Shown: positions 10,048 to 18,786 of the stretch, in pieces
Layout: each line of letters opens with the position of its first letter
How positions within the stretch are numbered: position 1 is the stretch's first letter
Source: CAZVBV01 sp964509975
GTDB taxonomy: Bacteria; Patescibacteriota; Gracilibacteria; UBA4473
NCBI GenBank assembly: GCA_964509975.1
Contig: CAZDZO010000002.1
Coordinates: forward strand, 26,496 to 90,495
Length of the DNA: 64,000 nucleotides
Direction of reading: 5' to 3'
Position numbers and translations under genes: made by a program
Notes under the pieces: generated by a model
Databases searched by the model: none
The model's input: the letters and a program-made list of their open reading frames with translations, nothing else
What the model was told of the DNA's origin: nothing

Positions 10048-12501
10048 CTATGTTGTCGGGGTTTCCGATGTAACTGATCCATACAACACTTCCAACAAAC
10101 TCTTTATTTGTGTCAATAATTGATCTTTTCTTTCTCCATTCGTTTTCGGAAGAGATTTATAAATTTTAATTTCATTCTCGTGAACCCCAAGTGTTTCTAA
10201 GTGCTCATAGATAACCTTTTTTTCACCCACAAAATCCGCCATAATATCCTGCCATTCCGTTTTTAGTGACCCCACAAAGTGTGGTTCCCAGAACTCTTTC
10301 AACATATCCCCTTCTATATTTTTTGACTTAATAAGTTTCAAGGCCTTCACTTTTGGACGTGTACTTTTGAATTCCTCATATTTCACACTCATATTTTTAA
10401 GATGATCGAAATATTCTAGAGAGTTTTTTCTTTTTATTGTTTTTTCTTTTTCATTCTTTTCATCAAGTGTTCCAATACTGAGTCCTCGTTTCCCAATGTC
10501 ATCCTTGTCTACACAATTCCAAAACGCATTTTGGATTTCTTGTGTTGATTTGAAATCATTTCCAACATTTTTCCCCACAAAGACCTGATTCTTCATTTCC
10601 ATCACGATTTTTTTCCATTTTTTGTTATCGACGATTTCCTCAAGAGATTTTCGTTCAGAAGCGTGAATAACTCCCATTCCAAAGAGGGCCCCACAAATAC
10701 TTTTCCAATTCTTGGGTTTCATATCTTCGGCATTTTTATTCATTAATTTCAAGAACGTTGATCGTGCTGCTTTTTTATTTTTTTCTAATTTTTCTTTTGA
10801 TTTTTTAAAGACTGACTTCGTTTTCTCCCAAGTCTCTTTCCTAAAAAGTTTTTGTAATCCTCTTGAAGCAAATACAGTCCCATATACCGCGAACATTCCA
10901 ACACAAAGCGCTATCAAAATATCTTCTAGTCCCCCATCCGACATAAAGGAAGCAATTCCTTCTTTTCCTTTTTGTGCGAGCTTATTCTTAATATCTGGAT
11001 AGATATTTTCCATTTTTTCTTTGAGTTCTTGTTGTATTTCCTCTGGTAATTGTCCTTTTCGTCGATGCTGTTGTTCTTTCCATTTCCGAGCAAACGCTTT
11101 TGCAAACTCATCTCGCTCTGTTTTACTTGAGTGAATCATAAAGTAATTCCATGCTAACACTGCTTCTCTGGAAGCAAGTGTACGCTTTATAAATTCAATC
11201 ATTTCAGCATCCCATTCATCAAACTTTGCATGCGGTCCTCGTGTCATCTTTGCAATTCTTCCTTGTTGTTCTTTTGTGAGATTTTTATTCAAAAGAAGCA
11301 TTTCCGGATCGAACATTTCTACACAAAACTGAGCCGCTCGTTGACATTGATCAGGAGAAAGTGCTTCTTCTTCTCTTTCCTCTTCTGTTGTAGGAAGACG
11401 CAAAAATCGCTTATGCATTCTCCCATCAATCATGTCGACCTCTTCCCCATTCGCATCTTTCATTTTTAGTTTCGGGCGTTCTGTTTCACCTGTATAAAAT
11501 TTTTCGGTGATTTCTTCGCGCCTTTCATTGACAAACGTTTTTCCATCAAGGAGTGGTCCATCTTCTAAGCTCAGAAGATCCTTTAAGCTCAATTCATCCA
11601 TCTTTCCTTCTCTATCAAGAATCATTCCCATATCTCCTCGTGCAATTCCGGTAAGGAGGTGTGTTATTTTTGTAAAAACATAGTTTAAAGCTTGTCCAGA
11701 AATATCAAGTATCTCATCCCCTACTTTAAAAATCCCTTCTGCAGCTCCTGGCAAAAGCCCTGCAACAACCGCAAACGTTCCTCCGACAACCCACATGTGA
11801 GGATTTGCCGCTCCATAAAAAAGTCCCGTAATATACGCAGAAGTCAATCCTGCTCCAAGACTGTTTCCTATTCGATCAGAAACACTTTGTTCTGAAGCCC
11901 AAGCATTCTCGCTAACCCTTCCAATCCATCCTCCTGTTTTTTGGAAGATGTTTTCATGTTTTGTTGCTGTAGCAAGCAGTTTTTGGTGAAGTGTCTCTCT
12001 AAATTGTCTTTGTCCTTCTGGCGGCAACGTTTTCACATGCTCTGTAATCCATTTCTTTACCGCTATGGGATCGCTTGAATTGGCATATTTTTTTCCTCCG
12101 TATTCTTCTACCAGTTTCTTGTTAAGATCTTCGTCGAGTTTTTTAAAATCAGGTTCTGTTTTTTGAAATTCTTCTCGGTATTTTGCAAAAACGGCTTCTG
12201 TTCTGTCTGGTGATTTTTCCGCAACGGTTGCTCGCATTCGATCAGAGTCTGCGATGATTTCTGCTGCTGTCACATATTTTTCTTTACTTTCTACGTCTGT
12301 TTTTACATCTTCTGTTTCTTTGCGCACTTCGGTCTTGGTATGCAATTTATCCATCATATGATCCACTGATCCTTCCGCTATTTCAATCGTCTGTGAATTT
12401 TGTTCTACGGTTTTATTGAACACAAACTTCGTTTCACCACTTCCCGCAAGGTGCAAGTGCGCCCCTGTTGGTAATGATGTGAATGAAGTATTTTCTTTCA
12501 T
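10048..12501 (-). CDS. 817-aa protein with two membrane regions, unknown
   Basis: The first 200 residues are hydrophilic and charged. A hydrophobic Gly/Ala-rich region at about 212-262 looks like one or two membrane helices, and a second one lies at about 525-548. The 260 residues between them and the C-terminal 260 are highly charged, with dense Lys/Glu helices. No signal peptide and no catalytic motif is visible. The start ATG lies six bases after the stop of the gene upstream, so the two are surely co-transcribed. The layout suggests a membrane-anchored structural protein working with the VirB6-like neighbour. Function is unknown. Confidence 0.85.
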   Translation of the reverse strand: MKENTSFTSLPTGAHLHLAGSGETKFVFNKTVEQNSQTIEIAEGSVDHMMDKLHTKTEVRKETEDVKTDVESKEKYVTAAEIIADSDRMRATVAEKSPDRTEAVFAKYREEFQKTEPDFKKLDEDLNKKLVEEYGGKKYANSSDPIAVKKWITEHVKTLPPEGQRQFRETLHQKLLATATKHENIFQKTGGWIGRVSENAWASEQSVSDRIGNSLGAGLTSAYITGLFYGAANPHMWVVGGTFAVVAGLLPGAAEGIFKVGDEILDISGQALNYVFTKITHLLTGIARGDMGMILDREGKMDELSLKDLLSLEDGPLLDGKTFVNERREEITEKFYTGETERPKLKMKDANGEEVDMIDGRMHKRFLRLPTTEEEREEEALSPDQCQRAAQFCVEMFDPEMLLLNKNLTKEQQGRIAKMTRGPHAKFDEWDAEMIEFIKRTLASREAVLAWNYFMIHSSKTERDEFAKAFARKWKEQQHRRKGQLPEEIQQELKEKMENIYPDIKNKLAQKGKEGIASFMSDGGLEDILIALCVGMFAVYGTVFASRGLQKLFRKETWEKTKSVFKKSKEKLEKNKKAARSTFLKLMNKNAEDMKPKNWKSICGALFGMGVIHASERKSLEEIVDNKKWKKIVMEMKNQVFVGKNVGNDFKSTQEIQNAFWNCVDKDDIGKRGLSIGTLDEKNEKEKTIKRKNSLEYFDHLKNMSVKYEEFKSTRPKVKALKLIKSKNIEGDMLKEFWEPHFVGSLKTEWQDIMADFVGEKKVIYEHLETLGVHENEIKIYKSLPKTNGERKDQLLTQIKSLLEVLYGSVTSETPTT

Positions 12502-12507
12502 AAAAAT

Positions 12508-13011
12508 TTAGAGTTTTAATGCTCTGATCCAGAGATCAATTAAACTTTCCTTTTTTTCTAAAAGTTCTTCTAACTTTGTTGATTGAAATTCTGTTCGAAA
12601 AAAGTCAGGATCTTTGTCCCCCATTTGAAGTGCGATTTGTCTATCCCCTTTTCCGGAAATTTGCAGATTAAGAACACTCACTGTCTGATCATATACAAAC
12701 CAATATCCTTCAAATTTTTCCATTGGAAAGTATTTCTGATCGATAAGAATACCTTTCTCAAACACCATTACTTCATGCTCTTGGTCTCCGTTGCGATGAA
12801 CCAAAAAATAAACGGCTACCGCTAGGAAAAGGGCAAAAGCCATAATCCAATCCCCTTTTGTCAGAGCCCAAATAGCACTTCCAAAAAAAACTACACAAAA
12901 CATGGCAATCCATTTCCATCCTCGTTTGTGCGGATGGTAATTAAGCGCTGTCCAGGAGAAAACTTGCTCTCCGGTGATCATTTCTACGGAACGTTCTGGT
13001 GTATTGGTCAT
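12508..13011 (-). CDS. Small membrane protein with PH-like domain (DUF5673-like)
   Basis: A 167-aa protein from the ATG at 13009-13011. After about 25 polar residues comes the motif SWTALNYHPHKRGWKW, two membrane helices (about residues 38-72) and a C-terminal beta-rich domain that resembles the PH-like soluble part of DUF5673 proteins, which I know from many Patescibacteria. A longer frame up to 13062 is possible, but a good promoter (13036-13064) places the start of transcription near 13029, so the internal ATG is preferred. It is the first gene of the cluster that includes the 817-aa, VirB6-like and giant proteins. Confidence 0.75.
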   Translation of the reverse strand: MTNTPERSVEMITGEQVFSWTALNYHPHKRGWKWIAMFCVVFFGSAIWALTKGDWIMAFALFLAVAVYFLVHRNGDQEHEVMVFEKGILIDQKYFPMEKFEGYWFVYDQTVSVLNLQISGKGDRQIALQMGDKDPDFFRTEFQSTKLEELLEKKESLIDLWIRALKL

Positions 13012-13035
13012 GAAATTTAAATTCAAAATCAGAGA

Positions 13036-13064
13036 ATTATACCATAGATAAAAGGAAAACACAA
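13036..13064 (-). promoter_or_regulatory. Promoter of the VirB6-like operon
   Basis: Minus strand: -35 TTGTGT at 13059-13064, 17-bp spacer, -10 TATAAT at 13036-13041 with TGG in front. The stretch from the -10 box into the first transcribed bases (GGTATAATTCTCTGATTTT) is identical to the promoter at 31283-31311. Confidence 0.75.
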
Positions 13065-13101
13065 GGGTTTGGGCCGCTTATTTTCGTTGTTATTCTGTTG
13101 A

Positions 13102-14040
13102 TTATACCTTCGTCCCTCTTCTTACTAATTTCTGATTGAGATCAAGATTATGCAAGTCACAATTTTCATCAATAACACACTGAGAAATATGGCAATTTTC
13201 AAGTTTAGCTCCTGGATAGACAATCACATCTGACAACCGGCAGTTTTTTACCACTGTGTTGTCTCCCAAATACACTTTTCCAGAATATTTATTATTCCAA
13301 TGATCTCCGTTTCTTCCAGTGCGAAGCGGTTCGGATTGAAGTGCTTTATGCGCTGATAGATAGGTTTCAAAGCTTCCGACGTCAAACCATTCCCCCCCTA
13401 CTTGCGTAGCAAGAACAGTCTTTTTTTGTGCAAGGAGTTCTGGAAAAATTCCCCCGAGCGCATCTGGTGATTTTTGAGCATATTCATGGAGAATGGGCAG
13501 TATGTTTTTTCCAAAAGACATAAATCCTGTCGAAACGAGTGTCGATTTTGGTCGACTTGGTTTTTCCTCAAATCCAATCACTTTCTCTTTCTGTAATTCT
13601 ACGACGCCGAATTTCTGCGCCTCATGCAAATCTGCTACCTGCCGAACAGCTATTCTGGCTTCGTCTTTTGAACAAACGAGATCTTTTATATCCAGTTCTG
13701 GAAGTACGTTATCGCCAGCGAAAATGAGAACGTTTTCTTTTATTTTACATTCTTTGAGCGCTACTGAAATAGCTCGTAGTGCCCCCAATTTTTCCCCATC
13801 GCTGTGCGCATCTTCACAAAAGATATGTACATTTTTTCGTTTTCGCACCTCAAGTTCTTTTTTGAAATCAGCTTCAAATGCAGAATTAGTTAGAAGATAG
13901 GTTTCAATATTCTCAGGAATCTTATCCAGAATATGTGCCAAGATTGTTTTCCCGTTGAGCAGCAATAACGGCTTTGCTCGTTTTTCTGTTAACGGCCAGA
14001 GTCGTGTTGCAAATCCACCGGCAAGAATAAGGGCCTTCAT
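13102..14040 (-). CDS. Sugar-1-phosphate nucleotidyltransferase
   Basis: The protein activates a sugar phosphate with an NTP to give an NDP-sugar for surface polysaccharides. The N-terminus carries the family signature LAGGFATRLWPLT followed by EKRAKPLLLLNGK; the nucleotidyltransferase domain covers about residues 1-225, with FAGDN and FEEKPSRPKS motifs. The C-terminal 70 residues look like a short left-handed beta-helix (YSGKVYLGDNTVVKNCRLSD). The best match is the glucose-1-phosphate thymidylyl / mannose-1-phosphate guanylyltransferase superfamily; the substrate cannot be read from sequence. I start it at the ATG at 14038-14040 (MKALILAGG), because the upstream ATG at 14067 abuts the terminator of the gene before it. 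Confidence 0.85.
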   Translation of the reverse strand: MKALILAGGFATRLWPLTEKRAKPLLLLNGKTILAHILDKIPENIETYLLTNSAFEADFKKELEVRKRKNVHIFCEDAHSDGEKLGALRAISVALKECKIKENVLIFAGDNVLPELDIKDLVCSKDEARIAVRQVADLHEAQKFGVVELQKEKVIGFEEKPSRPKSTLVSTGFMSFGKNILPILHEYAQKSPDALGGIFPELLAQKKTVLATQVGGEWFDVGSFETYLSAHKALQSEPLRTGRNGDHWNNKYSGKVYLGDNTVVKNCRLSDVIVYPGAKLENCHISQCVIDENCDLHNLDLNQKLVRRGTKV

Positions 14041-14068
14041 CTCAGAGAGTATAAGAATTTTTTGCATT

Positions 14069-14102
14069 AAAAAAAGCCCCCCGCATTGCGGAGAGCTTTT
14101 TC
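14069..14102 (-). terminator. Rho-independent terminator
   Basis: On the minus strand a GC-rich hairpin with arms GCTCTCCGC and GCGGGGGGC (one internal mismatch) and loop AAT is followed by seven T. It ends the transcript of the secreted-protein gene at 14111-15085. The A-run on the other side makes it nearly symmetric. Confidence 0.8.
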
Positions 14103-14110
14103 ATTTCTTT

Positions 14111-15085
14111 TTACCACGGAAGCCACCGGAAGACTCCTCTTTTTTCTTGTACCAGCACCTCTTGTCCTGCTGTTTCAATGAACATATTTGCATCGAGCCC
14201 TGACTTTCGCATTCCCTCCTCAGAACGAGGGGACAAACGTATCTCTTTATCTTTATTACGGAATATCTTAAACAACGGAATTCTTACTTTTTCTACTTTT
14301 GTTGGAGGCTCCCCATAATCGCCCTCTGTTTTCATTTCCGGAGTATTTTCTCTTCTCTTTTCTTTTGGAGGCAGTATGTGTGGAAGTTCTGTTTTTCCCT
14401 CTTCTCTCAACATAAACTCATCTCGTCCTTCCTGTATCCATCGCTTTTCTCTATCTCCATCCATTTCTACTGATTCATAAATCATTTCTTCTTTCTTTTC
14501 CTCCATCCATTCTCTTGTTTTTTTATCACGTTTAAAGCGATCTTCTCTCATATCAATGGCTCTATCCATTCTTCCTTCTTCTCTCCCCTCAAATTTCTGC
14601 TGTAATTGCTCCGCTTTGTCTTTAAGCATTTCGATTTGTCGATAAATCTGCTCAAGCTGTCGTTTAATATTTTGCATGTACATTTCATTTGATTGCATTT
14701 GACCATCTTGTTTCGGAAAAATCATTGGTCTTTTCTGGTCTTTCACAACACACTTCTCGCCTTCTCCATTTTCATCACAAAAAGGAAGAAATGCCTTATC
14801 TTCAAAAGGTCTTTCAAGTGGAGCAATTTGAAGTGGTTCGAATTGATGTGTAGAAGATTGAACTGTCTCATCAAAAGGTTTCCCCAACACTGCTCCTGTT
14901 CTTTCAGGAATAATATCACTCCTAGCACTATCAAACTTATGAATATTGGATCTTATGTTTTTTATTTTCATTGACTCAATAGCAGACGGTGCTTGTCCTA
15001 TCTCATCCGATTTATATTCATCAGCAAAAGCCAACAGTGGTATCAAGAGAAAACCACAAAGGAGAACGAGTATTGTTTTTTTCAT
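14111..15085 (-). CDS. Secreted, highly charged protein of unknown function
   Basis: A 324-aa protein with a clear signal peptide (Lys-Lys start, hydrophobic core, cleavage near LLAFA at about residue 21). The mature part is hydrophilic. Residues about 120-180 form a probable coiled coil (KRQLEQIYRQIEMLKDKAEQ), followed by a strongly charged helical stretch and a Pro-rich tail ending in RWLPW. One Cys pair (FCDENGEGEKC) lies near residue 105. I recognise no family. It has its own terminator and is separated from dnaE by 128 bp. Confidence 0.85.
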   Translation of the reverse strand: MKKTILVLLCGFLLIPLLAFADEYKSDEIGQAPSAIESMKIKNIRSNIHKFDSARSDIIPERTGAVLGKPFDETVQSSTHQFEPLQIAPLERPFEDKAFLPFCDENGEGEKCVVKDQKRPMIFPKQDGQMQSNEMYMQNIKRQLEQIYRQIEMLKDKAEQLQQKFEGREEGRMDRAIDMREDRFKRDKKTREWMEEKKEEMIYESVEMDGDREKRWIQEGRDEFMLREEGKTELPHILPPKEKRRENTPEMKTEGDYGEPPTKVEKVRIPLFKIFRNKDKEIRLSPRSEEGMRKSGLDANMFIETAGQEVLVQEKRGVFRWLPW

Positions 15086-15213
15086 GTAACAAATTTAAGA
15101 GATAAAAAACGACACGCTTATTTATACGCAAGAACTATTTTTTTCTTTCAATTTCAAACGAAGCATAAAAAAGCAATTCTCATGCTAAAGAACTTCTCTC
15201 CCGTGTCAAAATA

Positions 15214-18200
15214 TTATTTCAAAATCTTCTTACACTCTTTCTCTATCCCTTCATCCGTTATTTCAAAAGGAAGGAGTATCTTTTTATCGAGAATTTTAAT
15301 TTCTACCTGTATTCCTTCATGTGTTTCATTTTTTTTGAGGAATACCTTAAGTTGATCTACTTTTTCTTTTGAAGTTCCCTTCGGGATTTCAATGGTAATT
15401 TTTTTCTTTTTTACTTCTTTCTTTTCCGCTTCCTCTTCTTTTTCTTCTTGTTGTGCTCGCCATTTTCCCACTTCTGATAAATCTCCTATTTTTATTTCGT
15501 CTATAATCATATTTAATGTCCCATTTCTTTCTTCAATTTTTCCTCGTACTCGCAAAAAAGCATCTACTTCCAAAGCACGCGTGGGAATCCGTTCATGAAT
15601 TTGTGGGAACACGGCACATTCTATCTTTCCTGAAGTGTCTTCAAGTGCGATGATTGCCATATTTTTCCCATTACGGGTTACAATTCTTCGAACTTCGGTT
15701 ACGATTCCATGCATGGTACGCTTCTGTCCCAAATCTTCTGCTTCCGTTAAAGTTCCAATAAGTATCCCATATTTAGAAAAATACGACTGTAGCCCCTTGA
15801 GTGGATGATCCGAGACAAAAAGCCCCAAACTTTCACGTTCCCAAGCCAGAATATCTTCTTTTGTAGCTACGGTATTTTTGAGAGCAAATTCAATCGCACT
15901 ATCATCTATTCCTCCAAACAACCCCACCTGTCCACTGATTGATTTCTCTTGAAATTCTTTGGCAAACTTCGCCAAATCATCAAGTGAATCTACCACCGCA
16001 CGCCGATCTCCAAATTCATCCAACGCGCCAGAGAAACCCAACGCTTCGAGCGTTTTCTTATTCATAAGTTTTGCTGGAACGCGTTTTGAAAACTCCTGCA
16101 AAGATTCAAATCGTCCATTTTCTTTTCGTTCAAAAATAATCTGATTTACCGTTTCTTCTCCAACACCCTTGATAGCCGTCAGTCCAAATCGAATTTTTTT
16201 TGAATGGACTGGTTTCACGTCTTCCGCTTCTTCGACGATTTCAAGTTGTCCTGCTACTTTTTCATCAATGACGGTAAAGTGTGCTCCTGATTGATTAATA
16301 GATGGGGGCAACACTTCAATTCCCATGGCTGTACACTCATTCATTTCAAGCACAATTCGATCAGTGTTATGTCGATCTGTTGTCATCATAGCCGCCATAA
16401 ATTCCACTGGATAATTCGCTCGCAAGTACGCTGTTTCATAGGCAATACGGGCATAACACACGGCATGAGACCTGTTAAATCCATATCCCGAGAACGGTAC
16501 CACAATCTCATCAAAAATCTTGGTAGCGAGTTTTTTGGCAAATCCTTTTTCAACAGCTCCTGAAATAAATTTTTCTCGTTGTTTTGCCAAAATAGACGCT
16601 ATTTTCTTCCCAATCGCTTTTCGCAAAATATCCGCCTCTCCCAAAGAAAATCCCGCAAACACCTGTGCAATTTTTAAAACCTGCTCTTGATACACCGCAA
16701 TTCCATAGGTTTTTTTGAGAATGGGTTCGAGTACTTCATGTTCATATTTCACTTTTTCTGGATTGTGTTTTCCTTCGATATAAACCGGAATATATTCCAT
16801 TGGTCCCGGACGATAGAGCGCATTCATGGCTACCAAATCTTCAAATTCAGTGGGTTTGAGCTCCTTGAGATATCGACGCATTCCAGAGGACTCGAATTGA
16901 AAGACCCCTGTTGTCTCCCCTTCTGCCATCATTTGAAACGTTTTTGTATCATCAATTGGAATCTCCAATAAGTTCAGTTCTTCGTCTGAAGTAATTTTAA
17001 TATTTGCGATTGTCTTTTCGAGTACAGACAAGTTCTTGAGTCCCAAAAAATCCATTTTTAACAATCCCAAATGTTCCAACTGTTGATAAGGAAATTGCGT
17101 AATTTTGAGTTCTTCTGCCCCAGGTGCCCACTGAATAGGCGTTGAATTGGTCAAATCTTCATGTCCAATAATTACCGCACAGGCATGCACTGATACATGC
17201 CGTACACATCCTTCTAGTTTTTTTGCCAAAGCAAATACTTTACTAAGATTTGGTTTGGCATCCACAAGCGCCTTGAAATCTTTATTTTTGGCAGCATCAG
17301 CCAACGTAAATCCCGGTCTATTTGGTAATATCTTAGTCAACGCATTCATTTCTGCAAAAGGGATTCCCTGTGCTCGTCCAACATCTTTTAACGCGGCCTT
17401 AGCCGACATTGTTCCAAATGTACACACTTTTGATACTTTTTCAGCTCCATATTTTTCAACAACATATTGCATCACTTCTTCACGGCGTTCATCGGAAAAA
17501 TCGATATCAATATCAGGCATCGAAATTCGTTCTGGATTGAGAAATCGTTCAAAGAGCAGCTCGTACTTAATCGGATCAATATTCGTAATCCCAAGCAAAT
17601 ACGCCACAATCGATCCTGCCGCCGATCCTCGTCCTGGTCCCACGGCAATTTCGTTATTTTTGGCAAATCGAATAAAGTCCGCCACGATAAGAAAATAGGC
17701 ATCAAAATGCATTTTTCCAATAACTCCAAGTTCATAATCGAGCCGTTCTAAAATTTCTTGTGAAATATTTTTTCCGTACCGCCATTCCAATTTCATCTCA
17801 CAGTCTTTTCGAAGTTGAGAGGCCTCTGTTTCCCCTCTCTCTACGGTAAAATGCGGCAACAAATTTTGCCCAAATTCTAATTCGAGATCTATTTCGTCAG
17901 CAACTGCTATCGCATTTTTTCGAGCCCGTTCCAATATCTCATCATCGATATAACTGAGCTCTAGCTCCATTTGCTCAAATGATTTGAAGAAGTTTCCTTC
18001 TGCAAATTTTTTACGCCCTGTATCATCGGCTTGCAGGTTTTTTCCAATACAAAAGAGTGTATCGGCCGCATCCTCATCTTCTTCGTCCATAAATCGTGCA
18101 TCTGAAGTGATGACTATTTTATTCTTATATTTTTCAGCCAATTCAATCTGAAATTTATTCAGATCTTTTTGATATTCATAATTTCGTGCAATCAGTTCAC

Positions 18201-18723
18201 AAAAAACATTTTCTGCACCAAATGCCGTATTAATTTTTTCAAAGAGTTCTTCTGCCTTTTCTTTTCCAAATTGATGAAAGGCTTTTCCAACGAGTCCTGA
18301 AACCGATCCTGTCAGCAAAATAAGTCCTTCTCTATACTTTTCTAATAACTCAAAATCTACTCGAGGTTTGTAATAAAACCCTTCTAAATGCGCATGTGAA
18401 ATAAGTTTCAGGAGATTTTGGTATCCCACCTTATTCTTTGCCAAAACAACAACATGACCTTCTCTTCCATCAATTCCTGCACGTCTTTCAAATCGAGAGT
18501 CTGTCCCCACGAAAAGTTCTGCTCCTAAAATAGGTTTAATTTCTTTCACATTTTCCGCTTGTTCATAAAAATCAATCAACCCATATCCGGCTCCAGAATC
18601 AGTTAATGCCACCGCTGGACATCCAAAACTTTTTGCCTTTTCAAGTACGGCTTTTGGAGAAGCACTCCCCTGAAGAAGCGAATAAAAAGAGTGCGTGTGA
18701 AGATTCACGAAGGGTTTTGCCAT
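15214..18723 (-). CDS. dnaE: DNA polymerase III alpha subunit
   Basis: The replicative polymerase, 1169 aa from the ATG at 18721-18723 (MAKPFVNLHTHS); an in-frame upstream extension has no family match. Order of domains: PHP domain (about 1-270), polymerase core with GPGRGSAAGS and the catalytic aspartates in MPDIDIDFSDERR (about 370-420), finger region, helix-hairpin-helix region (AIKGVGEETVNQII), OB fold (MHGIVTEVRRI) and a charged C-terminal domain. A pentapeptide QVGLF (in SGQVGLFGG) fits the beta-clamp binding motif. The PHP metal-site motifs are altered (LLQG for LLDG, LTDSG for LTDHG), so this PHP domain is probably inactive as a nuclease. Length fits DnaE1. Confidence 0.97.
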   Translation of the reverse strand: MAKPFVNLHTHSFYSLLQGSASPKAVLEKAKSFGCPAVALTDSGAGYGLIDFYEQAENVKEIKPILGAELFVGTDSRFERRAGIDGREGHVVVLAKNKVGYQNLLKLISHAHLEGFYYKPRVDFELLEKYREGLILLTGSVSGLVGKAFHQFGKEKAEELFEKINTAFGAENVFCELIARNYEYQKDLNKFQIELAEKYKNKIVITSDARFMDEEDEDAADTLFCIGKNLQADDTGRKKFAEGNFFKSFEQMELELSYIDDEILERARKNAIAVADEIDLELEFGQNLLPHFTVERGETEASQLRKDCEMKLEWRYGKNISQEILERLDYELGVIGKMHFDAYFLIVADFIRFAKNNEIAVGPGRGSAAGSIVAYLLGITNIDPIKYELLFERFLNPERISMPDIDIDFSDERREEVMQYVVEKYGAEKVSKVCTFGTMSAKAALKDVGRAQGIPFAEMNALTKILPNRPGFTLADAAKNKDFKALVDAKPNLSKVFALAKKLEGCVRHVSVHACAVIIGHEDLTNSTPIQWAPGAEELKITQFPYQQLEHLGLLKMDFLGLKNLSVLEKTIANIKITSDEELNLLEIPIDDTKTFQMMAEGETTGVFQFESSGMRRYLKELKPTEFEDLVAMNALYRPGPMEYIPVYIEGKHNPEKVKYEHEVLEPILKKTYGIAVYQEQVLKIAQVFAGFSLGEADILRKAIGKKIASILAKQREKFISGAVEKGFAKKLATKIFDEIVVPFSGYGFNRSHAVCYARIAYETAYLRANYPVEFMAAMMTTDRHNTDRIVLEMNECTAMGIEVLPPSINQSGAHFTVIDEKVAGQLEIVEEAEDVKPVHSKKIRFGLTAIKGVGEETVNQIIFERKENGRFESLQEFSKRVPAKLMNKKTLEALGFSGALDEFGDRRAVVDSLDDLAKFAKEFQEKSISGQVGLFGGIDDSAIEFALKNTVATKEDILAWERESLGLFVSDHPLKGLQSYFSKYGILIGTLTEAEDLGQKRTMHGIVTEVRRIVTRNGKNMAIIALEDTSGKIECAVFPQIHERIPTRALEVDAFLRVRGKIEERNGTLNMIIDEIKIGDLSEVGKWRAQQEEKEEEAEKKEVKKKKITIEIPKGTSKEKVDQLKVFLKKNETHEGIQVEIKILDKKILLPFEITDEGIEKECKKILK

Positions 18724-18766
18724 CTCCGTAATTATTAACGAAGAATGAGGAATGAGCAATTAAAAC

Positions 18767-18782
18767 TGGGATACGTATCCCA
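18767..18782. repeat. Palindrome around GGATACGTATCC, copy 1
   Basis: A perfect 16-bp palindrome (TGGGATACGTATCCCA) just after the pilT stop codon. The same 12-bp core occurs at two other gene ends in the window (43659-43680 and 45259-45280). Confidence 0.7.
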
Positions 18783-18786
18783 ATTC

